A DNA stretch of 64,000 bases from CBDCZY01 sp965224745 (lineage in GTDB: Bacteria; Pseudomonadota; Gammaproteobacteria; Methylococcales; Methylomonadaceae): positions 62,001 through 126,000 of the forward strand of contig CBDCZY010000003.1 in the NCBI GenBank assembly GCA_965224745.1, in the 5' to 3' direction. This document shows, piece by piece, positions 18,712-28,877 of this stretch (within the stretch, counting starts at the first letter, position 1; the number at the start of each line of letters is the position of its first letter). Position numbers and translations under genes: made by a program. The notes beneath the pieces are model-generated. The model saw nothing but the letters and a program-made list of their open reading frames with translations. It ran no database searches and had not been told where the DNA came from.

Positions 18712-18913
18712 AATCGCAACGTTCCTGGGTTGTTACTAATTCTATTTGTCAGATAAGCTAATACGTTCTTTTCAAACACGTCATTCCAGCAGGTATTGCC
18801 GAATTCCATGAAAGAATTTATGTCTACAATGGCTCTGGATACCCTTTTTCAAGCGGAACAGAGCCAAATATTTTCATTATTATGGAATAATTAAAACCGG
18901 TCAACCCCCAGCC
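18712..18913. other. Spacer between soxA and IS element
   Basis: About 200 bp with no convincing gene. A 28-codon frame at 18809 (MKEFMSTMALDTLFQ...) has no visible ribosome binding site. I treat the stretch as unassigned; it may hold the sox operon terminator, but no clear T-tracted hairpin was found. Confidence 0.4.
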
Positions 18914-20293
18914 TTGTCCAACATGAAATGAGTCTGAAACGACTCCTTATTTCCAGTATAAAATGAGCCTGAAATAGCTTTTCTGTTCATAATCCACTTT
19001 ATGAAAATGATTATGAACATCGATAATTTAACCCAAATAGAGCACCTCGAATCCTTTTTGCAGGGCAACCAATCGATAGCCTATTCGATACCGGGTAATA
19101 AAGCTGAGCGGTATCAATTGATCCAAAAGGGACTCGTTAAATTCAACTACCTGTCCTGCAATAAAAAAGACAAGGGCATCATTAGTCGGTTTCTGATTAA
19201 GCTAACCGGTTATTCCCGCCAGCAGATGACACGTCTCATCGCGCAGTACCGAAAGACCGGTTACGTCAGGTACAGCCCAGCAAGAGGCAATGGTTTCAAC
19301 CGAAAATATTCTCAGCGCGATATTCGATTATTGGCAGACATTGATGAATGGCATGAGAAACCTTGTGGTCATGCCGTGAAAAAGCTTATTGAGCGTTCCT
19401 ATCAGGTGTACGGAGAGAAGCAGTATCAAAAGCTGGCGACAATCTCTGTTTCACACCTCTACAATCTGAGGGCATCAAAAACCTATCAGTTACAGCGCAG
19501 AGACTTTGAAAAAACCAAACCCAGGCAGATCGCCATTGGCGACAAAAGAAAACCACAAGCCAACGGTCAGCCAGGATACCTTCGCGTTGATACCGTTCAC
19601 CAGGGCGACCAGGACAAGCAAAAAGGCGTTTATCATATCAATGTAGTTGATGAAGTCACTCAGTTTGAAATGATCTTATCCGTTGAAAAAATCAGCGAAC
19701 ACTTTTTAATCCCCGTGCTTGAACAAATACTGGAAACTTTTCCCTTTATCATCAAAGGTTTTCACTCTGACAATGGGTCAGAATATATCAACAAGCCCGT
19801 AGAGAACCTGTTAAATAAGCTATTGATTGAAATGACCAAATCACGATCCCGACAAACCAATGATAATGCACTGGTTGAAGGCAAAAATGCCGCGGTGGTC
19901 AGAAAGGTTTTTGGCTATACCCATATCCCACAAAGATGGGCTGCGAGGCTGAATGAATTCAATATCAAGTATTTGTACCCCTATGTTAACTATCACAGGC
20001 CCTGCTTTTATCCTGAAATCATCACCGACGATAAAGGAAAGCAGTCTAAGCAATACCCCTATAAAAACATGATGACACCTTATGACAAACTCAAATCACT
20101 ACCTGACAGTGAAAAATATTTGAAACCGGGAATAAGCTTTGCGATACTCGATCAGGTTGCCATGGCAATAACCGATAATCAGGCCGCTATAATCCTAAAA
20201 AAAGAAAGACAGAAACTTTTTAACCAGATTTTTGAACAGAAAATCCAAGCTTAACTATTATGCACACTTCAGACTCATTTCTGAATTGGAAAA
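18914..20293 (+). mobile_element. Insertion sequence with rve-type transposase (IS1202/ISNCY-like, family uncertain)
   Basis: Element of about 1.38 kb. The left end TTGTCCAACATGAAATGAG at 18914 and the right end, read on the minus strand from 20293 as TTTTCCAATTCAGAAATGAG, share GAAATGAGTCTGAA (18925-18938 and complement of 20268-20281). A related copy AAATGAGCCTGAA lies at 18961. No target-site duplication could be established. The right flank is an unusual run of eleven C (20298-20308). Confidence 0.75.
19001..20254 (+). CDS. Transposase with integrase (rve) catalytic core
   Basis: 417 aa. An N-terminal helix-turn-helix region (TGYSRQQMTRLIAQYRKTGY) precedes the RNase H-like DDE core: LRVDTVHQGD, then GFHSDNGSEYINKP and DNALVEGKNAAVV. 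The C-terminus contains the NYHRPCFYP motif. The gene appears intact, so the element may still be mobile. The family is widespread in Proteobacteria; my IS1202/ISNCY-like assignment is tentative. Confidence 0.85.
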   Translation: MKMIMNIDNLTQIEHLESFLQGNQSIAYSIPGNKAERYQLIQKGLVKFNYLSCNKKDKGIISRFLIKLTGYSRQQMTRLIAQYRKTGYVRYSPARGNGFNRKYSQRDIRLLADIDEWHEKPCGHAVKKLIERSYQVYGEKQYQKLATISVSHLYNLRASKTYQLQRRDFEKTKPRQIAIGDKRKPQANGQPGYLRVDTVHQGDQDKQKGVYHINVVDEVTQFEMILSVEKISEHFLIPVLEQILETFPFIIKGFHSDNGSEYINKPVENLLNKLLIEMTKSRSRQTNDNALVEGKNAAVVRKVFGYTHIPQRWAARLNEFNIKYLYPYVNYHRPCFYPEIITDDKGKQSKQYPYKNMMTPYDKLKSLPDSEKYLKPGISFAILDQVAMAITDNQAAIILKKERQKLFNQIFEQKIQA

Positions 20294-20384
20294 TACTCCC
20301 CCCCCCCCAGCTTTGCCGAGGTAATTAAGCTAACCATATTTTTCATTCATAACCGTTTAATTTTAGCCGCAAAAGTTTGAAAGA

Positions 20385-21522
20385 TCAGTTTATTTTTATG
20401 ATTGCCGAGCGACTGGGCACACCCTGTGTATTCATCGCAAATAACATGTAATAACCTGGCAGAACGATACCCGGATCAGCTGGAATACTCAAAGAATAAG
20501 AGTTGGCTCCTCCGTCGGTAAATTGAACTGGAACCCGACGTTGGTCGTTATTTACTGAATGTGTTGCCGACCCCATCCTCATCAAGGAAAATGAACTGAT
20601 TGTCTGATCAGTAGTTACCGTAATTGATGTATTTAGGTTTCCCGCAGTTGGTGCATTGATGATAGATGGCCTTGAAGCCTCCGATCCATCACTGTTTAAA
20701 AGGTAAGGCGGTGTTAGAATTTCATAATCAAAGTGATTGACGCTGCAACCACCACACAGACCGCCACCCCCGACAAGCACTCGACCGTCTGTAAGCAACA
20801 AGGCTGTACTGTGATAGGTACGTGGGATCTTACTTGCTTTTAGATTTGTGAAGGTCTCAGTAATTGGATCAAATAACTCTGGTACAAGTCTGGCTCCAGT
20901 ATCAGCGAAAATCTGAAGAAACCCCATTCCTCCTAGAACGACTACTTGACCATTCGGCAAAGCAACCGAATAATGAAACCCCCTAGAAAATTTTAGATGC
21001 TGAATTTGACTAACCTGCGCGTTTATTCCATCACTTATATCGATAATGTGCGCATTTGTTGTCGCTGGTTGCCCTTCATATGCAGGTGCTCCACCCGTCA
21101 CCAGTATCTTGCCAATGTCATACATAACAGCTGACCCATTGATTGCATAAGTGTCATTCCCGCGGTTTCCTGCATCTGAAAAAGAACCCGTACCATTCGT
21201 ATCGATCCAGTGCATTTTTACGCTTGGACCCGCATGAAATACCTTGCCATTACTTTGTGCAAATAGCCACATGTGGTTGTCTGCACGATATACCCCAGCC
21301 GGATCATTTCCAATGAACTCATCAACTTTCACATTCGGTAACAGTTCCCAGTTGTCGGAAGGTTGCCAAATTTCCGCATGTTTTCCGCCCAAACCACCAG
21401 CCCAGGAACCTCCTAACACAAAGGCACGACCATCAGAAAGTAGCGTACTTGCATGATATGCGCGACCAATATTCAACGGTGCTGCTTCAGTCCAACTATC
21501 GGTAGTCGCATCATAAATACTC
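20385..21522 (-). pseudogene. Fragment 3: C-terminal galactose-oxidase kelch domain and DUF1929
   Basis: This fragment closely follows fungal galactose oxidase: GRAYHASTLLSDGRAF (Tyr272 equivalent, codon 21456-21458), GGSWAGG (Trp290 equivalent), RTYHSTALLL (Tyr495/His496 equivalents, codons 20811-20816), then GGGLCGGCSVNHFDYEIL, and GSATHSVNNDQRR (His581 equivalent, near 20560). The C-terminal Ig-like DUF1929 region ends SRSAIIKIN. A frame starting at MNIGRAYH is open, but it lacks the Cys-bearing part and any export signal. A functional product is unlikely. Confidence 0.9.
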
Positions 21523-21552
21523 CCTTAATCCGTGATTTAAGAAGTTAATATA

Positions 21553-22941
21553 GGGTGGAGCCTTAAAATGATGTTTTCAAATATAACATTGAGCCCCATA
21601 TTGATTAATCTTCTCCCAGAATTGTTGCCATCGACTGCCTGACTGTACAAGACTTCGCAGACTCAATATCACCCCTGCTCCTTGGTTTTTCCAGCGCATC
21701 CCCGAACAACATAAGCGTTGTTTGACCAAGGTTTTACAAGCCGCCTCAGTAACCCCTGAACCAATCGGTAACCGGGCAGCCGTATGCGCGGCATAATTCA
21801 TTTGATGCTGATGATTATTAAAGTAAGTCAATGCTTGAACCAACTCTTCTTGAACGGATTGGGACAAGCCTTGTTTTCGCGTTAACCCCTCCATCTCCTG
21901 AATTAACGCGTTAACCGCTCCTGACTCATGCTTCAGTTGATGACACCGTTCTGATAGCCATGCGGCTCTTTTGGGTTTTGCTGTTTTCTGTGAAAATGCA
22001 GCATAAGCCACTTTGCCAAGATATTCCGTGACATGATAAAAATCGAGTAATTGACGGTCTGTATGGGGGGTTAAAAATGACCAGTTATCTTTGGCGCCAT
22101 CAGCAATACCCAGATAAAGGGCGTCAGGATAGAGCGCTTTGATCCGCTGGATTTCTTTCTCATAACGTTGCTTAAAGGTTCCCTTGCCATATTCAGGCGG
22201 AGCACCCAAATACAGCGAGTGCAAACGCTGGCCTTCCGCATCATAAAAGGACAGTGCGCCGACCATCGCTTCACGCCAGCCGTCTTCTTGCATCAAAATA
22301 TAGGCACCATCCAAACTAAACACAATGGTTGAAACGGGGGCATCGAATGCCGGCAACGTATACGTCCACTCTTCTTCTCTGGCCTGAGCAATGCCGCCGA
22401 CCCAATCCGCCATATTCTGGATATAGGATTTGGTGATGCTTCGGTTGTGGTTGGCTTCAAAATCGTAGCAAACTGCTTGGGCATTCATCTGCGCATATTT
22501 GTGCGCGACTTGCTGGGCTAATCGCGGCGTTCCGCCTCGAATAATACGCGCGTTCACGTCCAGTGGACACCACACTTTGCCGCCTTTTGAGGTTTGGTAG
22601 GTATAGCGCTTGATTTCGACGACTCCGTAAGGCGTTTGATAGTGTTTCTCACTGGGGGTTTTAGCGGTCCATTTGATACCCCCGGTTTGCAGTGCGCGTC
22701 CATCGGTATCAAAATTTTCCAAGGCTTTTCCGGTGGCCAGCAGTCCAACTTCGTTGCAGGCATTTTGAATCGCATCTTCTGCTTCCAGCAGAGAGCCGTC
22801 TATAGTCACTTTAACTTCTATCGTCAGTTCGTTTCCGGTGCGAGCAATGAGTTGTGCCATTTTTGAAATAACCCGTATGATTTAGTTTCAACAAGTTATA
22901 TCATATATCTATAAATAACATCAAGTATAGGCTGCACCCTT
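21553..22941 (-). mobile_element. ISKra4-family element nested in the IS1380 left end
   Basis: Ends GGGTGGAGCC (21553) and GGGTGCAGCC (complement ending at 22941), with similarity continuing about 25 bp. The flanking 8-bp target duplication TTAATATA is at 21545-21552 and 22942-22949. The element is 1,389 bp. It sits 30 bp inside the IS1380 left end, so it arrived after the IS1380 insertion or travelled with it. Confidence 0.88.
21577..22860 (-). CDS. ISKra4 family transposase
   Basis: 427 aa. Features of the family: N-terminal region with AIQNACNEVGLLATG, a zinc-less linker with TPYGVVEIKRYTYQTSKGG, and the catalytic core with FSLDGAYILMQEDGWREA, LGIADGAKDNW, DFYHVTEYLGKVAYA and the terminal IGSGVTEAACKTLVKQRL. 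The frame is intact. Its own ends and target duplication are recognisable around it. Confidence 0.88.
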   Translation of the reverse strand: MAQLIARTGNELTIEVKVTIDGSLLEAEDAIQNACNEVGLLATGKALENFDTDGRALQTGGIKWTAKTPSEKHYQTPYGVVEIKRYTYQTSKGGKVWCPLDVNARIIRGGTPRLAQQVAHKYAQMNAQAVCYDFEANHNRSITKSYIQNMADWVGGIAQAREEEWTYTLPAFDAPVSTIVFSLDGAYILMQEDGWREAMVGALSFYDAEGQRLHSLYLGAPPEYGKGTFKQRYEKEIQRIKALYPDALYLGIADGAKDNWSFLTPHTDRQLLDFYHVTEYLGKVAYAAFSQKTAKPKRAAWLSERCHQLKHESGAVNALIQEMEGLTRKQGLSQSVQEELVQALTYFNNHQHQMNYAAHTAARLPIGSGVTEAACKTLVKQRLCCSGMRWKNQGAGVILSLRSLVQSGSRWQQFWEKINQYGAQCYI

Positions 22942-23023
22942 AATATAATGAGTTATCTAGCTGATTAATAAGCAATAAAGTGTTAAAATAGAGGCGTTAA
23001 AAACTTCACCCAACAAGTGCAAA

Positions 23024-24355
23024 ATGAAACGTCTTATCATCGAACAATCCACAACAGAAACTTATACAAGTCATTCTGGTTTGGCCTTAGTTGGCTTATG
23101 TTTAAATCGATATAGCACTATTCATAAAGCGCTCAAGGCCGGCATTCCTTTACGCCATGGCATTTCGCACAGCGACATCATCAAATCATACATTGGAACG
23201 CTATGTTTAGGCAAAAGCGACTTCGAAGCAATCGAGAACTACCGAGATGATGACTACTTCAAGAACGCGCTGTCGATTAAGCGCGTACCCTCAAGCGCAA
23301 GATTAAGACAACGACTGGATGAAGAGGCTGAAGCACTATTGGTCATCATGCAACAATGTAATATTGAATTTCTGACTCATGCCGGGGTACCGGTGACGCC
23401 ATTGGCCACCCATCATGTCGCATTGGATATTGATGTGTATCCGATGAACAATGAGAAGACCCAGAAGGAAGGTGTTTCCAGAACCTATAAAGGCCATGAT
23501 GGCTATGCGCCGATTGCGGCTTATCTGGGTAATGAGGGTTGGTGTCTGCTTAATGAACTTCGAGAAGGTAAGCAGCATTGTCAAAACGGTTTTCAAAAGA
23601 CGCTGGACCGCGTCATTGAATATGCTCGGTGCTTGACTGAGGCTCCGCTGCTGGTGCGTTTGGATAGCGGACATGATGCCTTGGATACCCGTGTCTGGCT
23701 GCACCAAAACCAAGTGGACTCTATCCTGAAATGGAACCCCAGAAAACAAGACCTGGAGGCTTGGTTAGCCTTGGCTGAACAACAAGGCAAATGGACAACG
23801 CCGAGGGTCGGCAAACGGGTCGCCTTGTTCAGTGTCCAAGAAACCCAACAACAAGACGGGCAAACCTATCGCTTCCGCCGCGTCATGCGGGTTATCGAAA
23901 GAACTATGGATGCAGAGGGTCAAATGCTGTTAATCCCTGAGATAGAAATAGAAGGCTGGTGGACCTCATTAAATTCGCTCGCCTACGCTGATGAACAGAT
24001 CATTGCTCTTTACCAAGATCATGCCACTTCCGAACAATTCCACAGTGAATTTAAAACCGACCTCGATATCGAACGCTTACCTTCGGGCAAATTTGCCACC
24101 AACGACTTGATCATGGCATTGAGCGCTTATAGTTACAATATCTTGCGTTGGATCGGCTTAATCGGGCTCATAGGCAACATCAGTCCTGTCCGTCATCCGG
24201 CCAAAAGAAGGCGAATAAAAACGGTTATACAGGAACTGATGTACCTAGCGGCTCGGGTCATCCATGCTGGGCGACGAATAAAACTTCGTTTCTCCAAACA
24301 CTGCCCGGGTTTTTTAGCATTTGAGTCAACCTACCATCGCTTAGCGTCAGGATAA
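23024..24355 (+). CDS. IS1380 family transposase
   Basis: 443 aa. The opening region TSHSGLALVGLCLNRY, the GKSDFEAIENYRDD motif, the DDE-core LVRLDSGHDALDT, and the C-terminal YQDHATSEQFHSEFKTDLD with LPSGKFATNDLIMALSAYSYN are hallmarks of IS1380 transposases. The coding frame is intact. The ISKra4 insertion lies upstream of it and removed or displaced only the left terminal region. Confidence 0.9.
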   Translation: MKRLIIEQSTTETYTSHSGLALVGLCLNRYSTIHKALKAGIPLRHGISHSDIIKSYIGTLCLGKSDFEAIENYRDDDYFKNALSIKRVPSSARLRQRLDEEAEALLVIMQQCNIEFLTHAGVPVTPLATHHVALDIDVYPMNNEKTQKEGVSRTYKGHDGYAPIAAYLGNEGWCLLNELREGKQHCQNGFQKTLDRVIEYARCLTEAPLLVRLDSGHDALDTRVWLHQNQVDSILKWNPRKQDLEAWLALAEQQGKWTTPRVGKRVALFSVQETQQQDGQTYRFRRVMRVIERTMDAEGQMLLIPEIEIEGWWTSLNSLAYADEQIIALYQDHATSEQFHSEFKTDLDIERLPSGKFATNDLIMALSAYSYNILRWIGLIGLIGNISPVRHPAKRRRIKTVIQELMYLAARVIHAGRRIKLRFSKHCPGFLAFESTYHRLASG

Positions 24356-24573
24356 CACCCCACTATTCTTAAGAAAAATGCGAGAACATGTCTCTCAGGG
24401 ATAGCAGTGCCTGGTGTACAGAATTTGGTGTCAATTGAGAGCTATTGATGCTTAAAAAGCCTCAGTGTGCTCGTATTATTAGCTATTTCAAATAATAACA
24501 AGGTATTAAAACGTTGAAATGTTAATGTGGCTTCCCAAGGATTGGTGGATGCACTTTAAGTCACTGATTCAGG

Positions 24574-27500
24574 TACTCGTTTTCCCAAAGTTACTTCCGC
24601 CGGAAACCATAATACGACCATCAGGGAGGTTCGTTGTACCTGGGCAGAACATATCATGCCCCGTTGATGTCACGATAGTTTCTGTTGAATTACCTGTGGC
24701 CGGATAGAAGACTGAAGTATAAGTCTGACCATGAATACCTCCAAAGGTAAATCGGTCAAAAGAAGATCAGCTTAAAACCTTACCATTAGGAAGATTCGCA
24801 ACAGCCACTGGGAGAACGGACGTACTAATTGGATCTGTCCATTTGGATGGCAACGGCGAACTGACTTCCCAAATCTGAGTATTAAGGCCACCACAACTCT
24901 GTTGAATCAGTTGTTGTCCACTGCCTTGTGCACTTAAACACAGATTGCTGTAGTCTGAAATAATTTGATTTCCACCAGATCCAAATGGTTGAATAGTCCA
25001 ATTCTGATTGACAGAGCCGTCACATGGTAATTGAACGACTGGATCGCCTACCCCCCGATCAGACTGCTCAACGGTTAAACATAGTGAATCGTGCCCAGAT
25101 ACCAATGTCGAAGAACCATTCCCGACGGCCTTTAATTCAAAATGCTGGCTTGCATCTCCAGAGCAACCAGTTAATATGGTTCTATCACCTGGTTTGGTTG
25201 ATCCATTTGGTAAACCTGCACACTCTCTAATAGAGCTGCTAGTACTACTCAGAACTAGCTCATTGGTAGCATTGGGATTAGAAGGAAATACAATTAACGG
25301 GATGTCAATTTCACATTTTTTTGTTGCTCCAGGAGCGGGATCACCAAAGACACTATTGGAGCAATAAATACCATCGGTTGCGGTCAATGTAGTAAATTTA
25401 CCATTAGCTCCAAACCGAACATTTGCAGTACCCACAAAACTGCAGTACCTTCCCTCTAAAGCACACACTGTCCACGAGGATGATGTTAGCGGTATAGTAA
25501 CGGTAGCTTCATTCGACGACAAACCCTGATCATCTTCTACTGTGTAGGTAAATATGTCAGCAGTCGTCGTCGTGCCATCATCTGTATAGGTAATCGCTCC
25601 GCTGACTGTATCAATACTGGTTGACCCATGACTCGGTGCTGTTACTACCGTCACCGTCCCTGCTACCAGGACACCATCGTCTGTGTCATTGCTTAATACA
25701 TCAATCAACACTGAAGCATTTGGATCAATCGGTGCCGCACTGTCATTATTCGCTACCGGCGCTTGCTTGTCAGCATCACGGCTACTATTGCTGATGACCG
25801 TGACCGTTGCTGTATTCGATAACGCACCCAGATTGTCTTCTACCGTATAGGTGAAGGTGTCATCGGTCGTCGCCGTTCCATCATCGGTATAGGTGATCGC
25901 GCCGGTGACTGCATCGATACTGGTTGTGCCATGACTCGGTGCTGTTACTACCGTTACCGTGCCTGCCACTAGCGTTCCATCACTGTCGCTGTCATTGCTT
26001 AATACATCTACCGATACCGAAGCGCTCGGATCAACAAAACCAGCACTGTCATTGGTCGCTACTGGCGCTTGATTGCCAATTTCACCACCACTACAAGATT
26101 CATTGATCGGTGCGGCAGAAGGAATTCGAGACGGATCATCACTCGTAACACTCGTGTCGTTACCCAATGAGCCGTCATTGCCTGACCCACTCTCATCTGC
26201 CACTGCCTGACCACTTTCGTTAAACGTCCAATAGGCTGCTAGGCCAGGGCTGCCAGACGCGACACTTTGGTTATAGTTGGCATTAATCTCAGAACCGCTT
26301 CGAGCAACACTCCAGACCCGTACTTCATCCAATTCGCCTTCTAAGTAGCCTAATGTACTTTGATTGCCTCGTCCAAGCGCCTGGACAGACAGACTTCCTG
26401 ACCACGTTCCTATGCCATCCAGTAACCCATTGAGATACAACAATAAGCTCGTTCCTGACCGGCTAATCGCGACATGGGTCCAGGTATTCGCCTGCACCGT
26501 TGTATCTGCAACAACTACATCAAATGGGGCTGTTGCACTATAAAGCCGCGCTTTACCGCCAAAAAAATTGATATCAGGTCCAGCGCTTTCCTGTCCAATC
26601 AGCGCATCTGCCGCACTAATTCCAGGCGCTAAGTTAACCCATGCCTCAATGGTAAAATCACCGGGCAACACCAGGTTGGGGACGTTTACCCAGTCATCGC
26701 TACCATCCAAGGATAGACCCATACCACAGGTGCCATTAGCATGGGTTATCGAAACCGTAACCGTCGCTTCATTCGATAGCGCACCCAGATTGTCTTCTAC
26801 CGTATAGGTGAAGGTGTCATTGGTCGTCGCCGTTCCATCATCGGTATAGGTAATCGCACCGGTGACTGCATCAATACTGGTTGTTCCATGACTCGGTACG
26901 GTTACTACCGTTACCGTACCGGCTACCAGCGTTCCATCGTTGTCACTGTCATTGCTGAGTTCATCAACCAATACCGAGGTATTCGGATCAATTGGACCGG
27001 CACTGTCATTAGTCGCTACCGGCGCTTGATTGCCGACATTACTGCTGTTGATGCTGACTGTGACCGTTGCTTCGTTCGATAGCGCACCCAGATTATCTTC
27101 TACCGTGTAGGTAAAGGTGTCATCGGTCGTCGCCGCTCCATCATCGGTATAGGTGATCGCGCCGGTGACTGCATCAATACTGGTTGACCCATGACTCGGT
27201 GCTGTTACTACCGTCACCGTGCCTGCCACTAGCGTTCCATCGTTATCGGTATCATTACTTAACACATCAACCGATACCGAAGCGCTCGGATCAATCGAAT
27301 CAGCACTGTCATTAGTCGCTACTGGCGTTTGATTGCCGTTCTCGCTGCTGTTGATGCTGACCGTAACCGTCGCTTCGTTTGATAGCGCACCCAGGTTATC
27401 TTCTACCGTATAGATGAAGGTGTCATCGGTCGTCGCCGTTCCATCATCGGTATAGGTGATCGCGCCGGTGACTGCATCGATACTGGTTGTGCCATGACTC

Positions 27501-27611
27501 GGTGCTGTTACTACCGTTACCGTGCCTGCCACTAGCATTCCATCACTGTCGCTGTCATTGCTTAATACATCTACCGATACCGAAGCGCTCGGATCAACAA
27601 AACCAGCACTG
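24574..27611 (-). pseudogene. Fragment 2: cadherin-like repeats, second LamG, lectin-like region, start of oxidase domain
   Basis: The open part (27611 down to the TGA at 24769-24767) holds five ~100-residue repeats of the type DSADSIDPSASVSVDVLS followed by GTVTVVTAPSHG, TYTDDGTATTDDTFTYTVED and NEATVTVSI. These are VCBS/cadherin-like (Big_9-type) modules. A LamG/concanavalin-like domain lies at about 26740-26100 and a ricin-B-like stretch (DSLCLTVEQ, NQNWTIQPF) at about 25140-24870. After the nonsense codon the frame continues SSFDRFTFGG, then GHDMFCPG, whose Cys (24644-24646) matches galactose oxidase Cys228. No start codon or signal is left on this piece. Confidence 0.9.
24780..27611 (-). 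repeat. ~300-bp tandem coding repeats, near identical at DNA level
   Basis: The string CCATGACTCGGTGCTGTTAC or close variants recurs near 25629, 25929, 26889, 27188 and 27492. Spacing is about 300 bp within the two tracts, which are split by the LamG segment. The second LamG segment (26106-26737) is also very similar to the first one (28913-29563). Such DNA identity points to recent duplication or gene conversion rather than old domain repeats. Confidence 0.85.
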
Positions 27612-27676
27612 TGTAATGGTCTAATAATCTTGGAAGGATTTATAGCTTATAATCCAACCCAAAATTAGGATAAAAA

Positions 27677-28000
27677 ATGACCGAAATAACCACAGTAAAA
27701 CCTAAAACAACCTTCACCACAGAACAGCGTCTAGACTACGCTAAACTCATGGTAAATGAAGGATATACCAATAAGCAGGTAATGGAAATATCAGGAGCAG
27801 GTGACTCTGCTGTGAGGCGATGGAAAAAGCAATATTTAGATGAACTCAAAGGTAATACACCTCAGGATAAGCAAGCGTTAACCCCAGAACAACAGAAAAT
27901 ACAAAGCCTAGAGAAGCAATTATGGCGAGCTAAAAGGGATAATGAAATACTAAAAAAGGCCACAGCCTTCTTTGTTCGAGACAACAACAATCTGAATTGA
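27677..28000 (+). CDS. IS3 family transposase OrfA
   Basis: 107 aa. It has the IS3 OrfA pattern: helix-turn-helix (TTEQRLDYAKLMVNEGYTN with AGDSAVRRWKKQYLDE) followed by a leucine-zipper-like coil (QKIQSLEKQLWRAKRDNEIL). A slippery A6G heptamer (27952-27958) near the end would allow -1 frameshifting. The -1 frame stays open into OrfB, giving the usual OrfAB fusion. Confidence 0.9.
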   Translation: MTEITTVKPKTTFTTEQRLDYAKLMVNEGYTNKQVMEISGAGDSAVRRWKKQYLDELKGNTPQDKQALTPEQQKIQSLEKQLWRAKRDNEILKKATAFFVRDNNNLN

Positions 28001-28848
28001 TTGTTGAAATAAAGAAGGCTTCTCCAGGCTATCAAACAACAGAGCTTTGCACACTATTTAATATAGCTCTCAGTACACACTACTATCAGATTAATAATCA
28101 AATGAGCGATGAAGAACAAGAAACCATAGAACAAATTAAATTGATAGCCATTGAAACTCAGCATACCTATGGTAAACGAAGGACTCAGGTTGAATTAGCT
28201 AACAGAGGGATTGAAATAGGCGTTTATAAAACAGCTTCATTAATGAAAAAATCGAATGTCATTGCCATAAAACCTAAAAAGCGACACAGCTATCCAGCGG
28301 GAGAAGTCCACAAGAAAGCGGATCATTTACTTAAACGACAGTTTAATCCCAGTACTGTTCATACGCACTGGGTAGGTGACATTACCTACATTAAAACCTA
28401 TACAGGCTGGAGCTATTTAGCTTGTATACTTGATCTTGGGTCAAGAGAAATTATGGGCTGGGCATTATCAGAAGAACCCAATGCAGAGCTTGCAAAGTCA
28501 GCATTAGAACATGCGATTAATAAACACAAGCCAGATACTCAACAATTAATGTTTCATTCAGACCAAGGGGTTCAATATTCAGCCAATCTATTTGTTGATT
28601 ATCTTCATGACTTGGATATAACACAAAGTATGAGCCGTCGAGCTAATTGCTGGGATAATGCTGTGATGGAGCGGTTTTTTAGGAATTTAAAAACAGAGAG
28701 GCTGAACTATTTGAGTTTTATTAATTACTCCTCTGTAGTCAGTGCTGTGACTAGCTATATTAGTTTCTATAACTATAAAAGGTTACATTCTGCTATTGAT
28801 TATAAAACCCCTCATCAAAAAACCAAAGAAATGAAAAAAGCGGCTTAA
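27997..28848 (+). CDS. IS3 family transposase OrfB (integrase core)
   Basis: 283 aa from a TTG at 27997, overlapping orfA by 4 nt. DDE integrase core: HWVGDITYIKTYTGWSYLA, then MFHSDQGVQYSANLF and SRRANCWDNAVMERFFRNLK. It likely functions mainly as an OrfAB fusion produced by frameshifting at the A6G site in orfA. Confidence 0.92.
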   Translation: MIVEIKKASPGYQTTELCTLFNIALSTHYYQINNQMSDEEQETIEQIKLIAIETQHTYGKRRTQVELANRGIEIGVYKTASLMKKSNVIAIKPKKRHSYPAGEVHKKADHLLKRQFNPSTVHTHWVGDITYIKTYTGWSYLACILDLGSREIMGWALSEEPNAELAKSALEHAINKHKPDTQQLMFHSDQGVQYSANLFVDYLHDLDITQSMSRRANCWDNAVMERFFRNLKTERLNYLSFINYSSVVSAVTSYISFYNYKRLHSAIDYKTPHQKTKEMKKAA

Positions 28849-28877
28849 AATCCTTCCAAGAAAACTTGACCATTACA

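Larger units (their letters stand above)
21523..24573 (+). mobile_element. IS1380-family element, interrupted by ISKra4
   Basis: Terminal inverted repeats CCTTAATCCGTGATTTAAG (21523) and CCTGAATCAGTGACTTAAA (complement ending at 24573). Flanking 5-bp direct repeats TACTC lie at 21518-21522 and 24574-24578. Without the nested ISKra4 (1,389 bp plus its 8-bp duplication) the element is 1,654 bp, normal for IS1380. It lies in the galactose-oxidase gene between the Cys228 and Tyr272 equivalents. Confidence 0.9.
27612..28877 (+). mobile_element. IS3-family insertion sequence
   Basis: 1,266 bp. The ends TGTAATGGTCTAATAATCTT (27612) and TGTAATGGTCAAGTTTTCTT (complement ending at 28877) both continue GGAAGGATTT. 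The 3-bp target duplication CTG lies at 27609-27611 and 28878-28880. It interrupts a cadherin-like repeat of the giant exported protein just behind the first LamG domain. orfA and orfB are both open. Confidence 0.93.

Noticed and set aside
18809..18895. 28-codon frame after soxA
   Set aside because: No ribosome binding site or recognisable pattern; probably chance.
18901..20315. CCCCCAGC(C/T)TTG on both sides of the rve-type IS as a target duplication
   Set aside because: The match is imperfect, lies at different distances from the two inverted repeats and includes a C homopolymer; chance is likely.
20385..21476. Independent small kelch-protein gene starting at MNIGRAYH
   Set aside because: The Met is the middle of a galactose-oxidase domain that continues upstream to the IS junction and resumes beyond it.
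24767..24769. TGA as selenocysteine codon
   Set aside because: Homologous galactose oxidases have Trp here, no SECIS-like hairpin was noted, and the gene carries three other lesions.
24780..27611. CRISPR-like periodic repeats
   Set aside because: Units are ~300 bp, coding and in frame, with no unique spacers; they encode cadherin-like domains.
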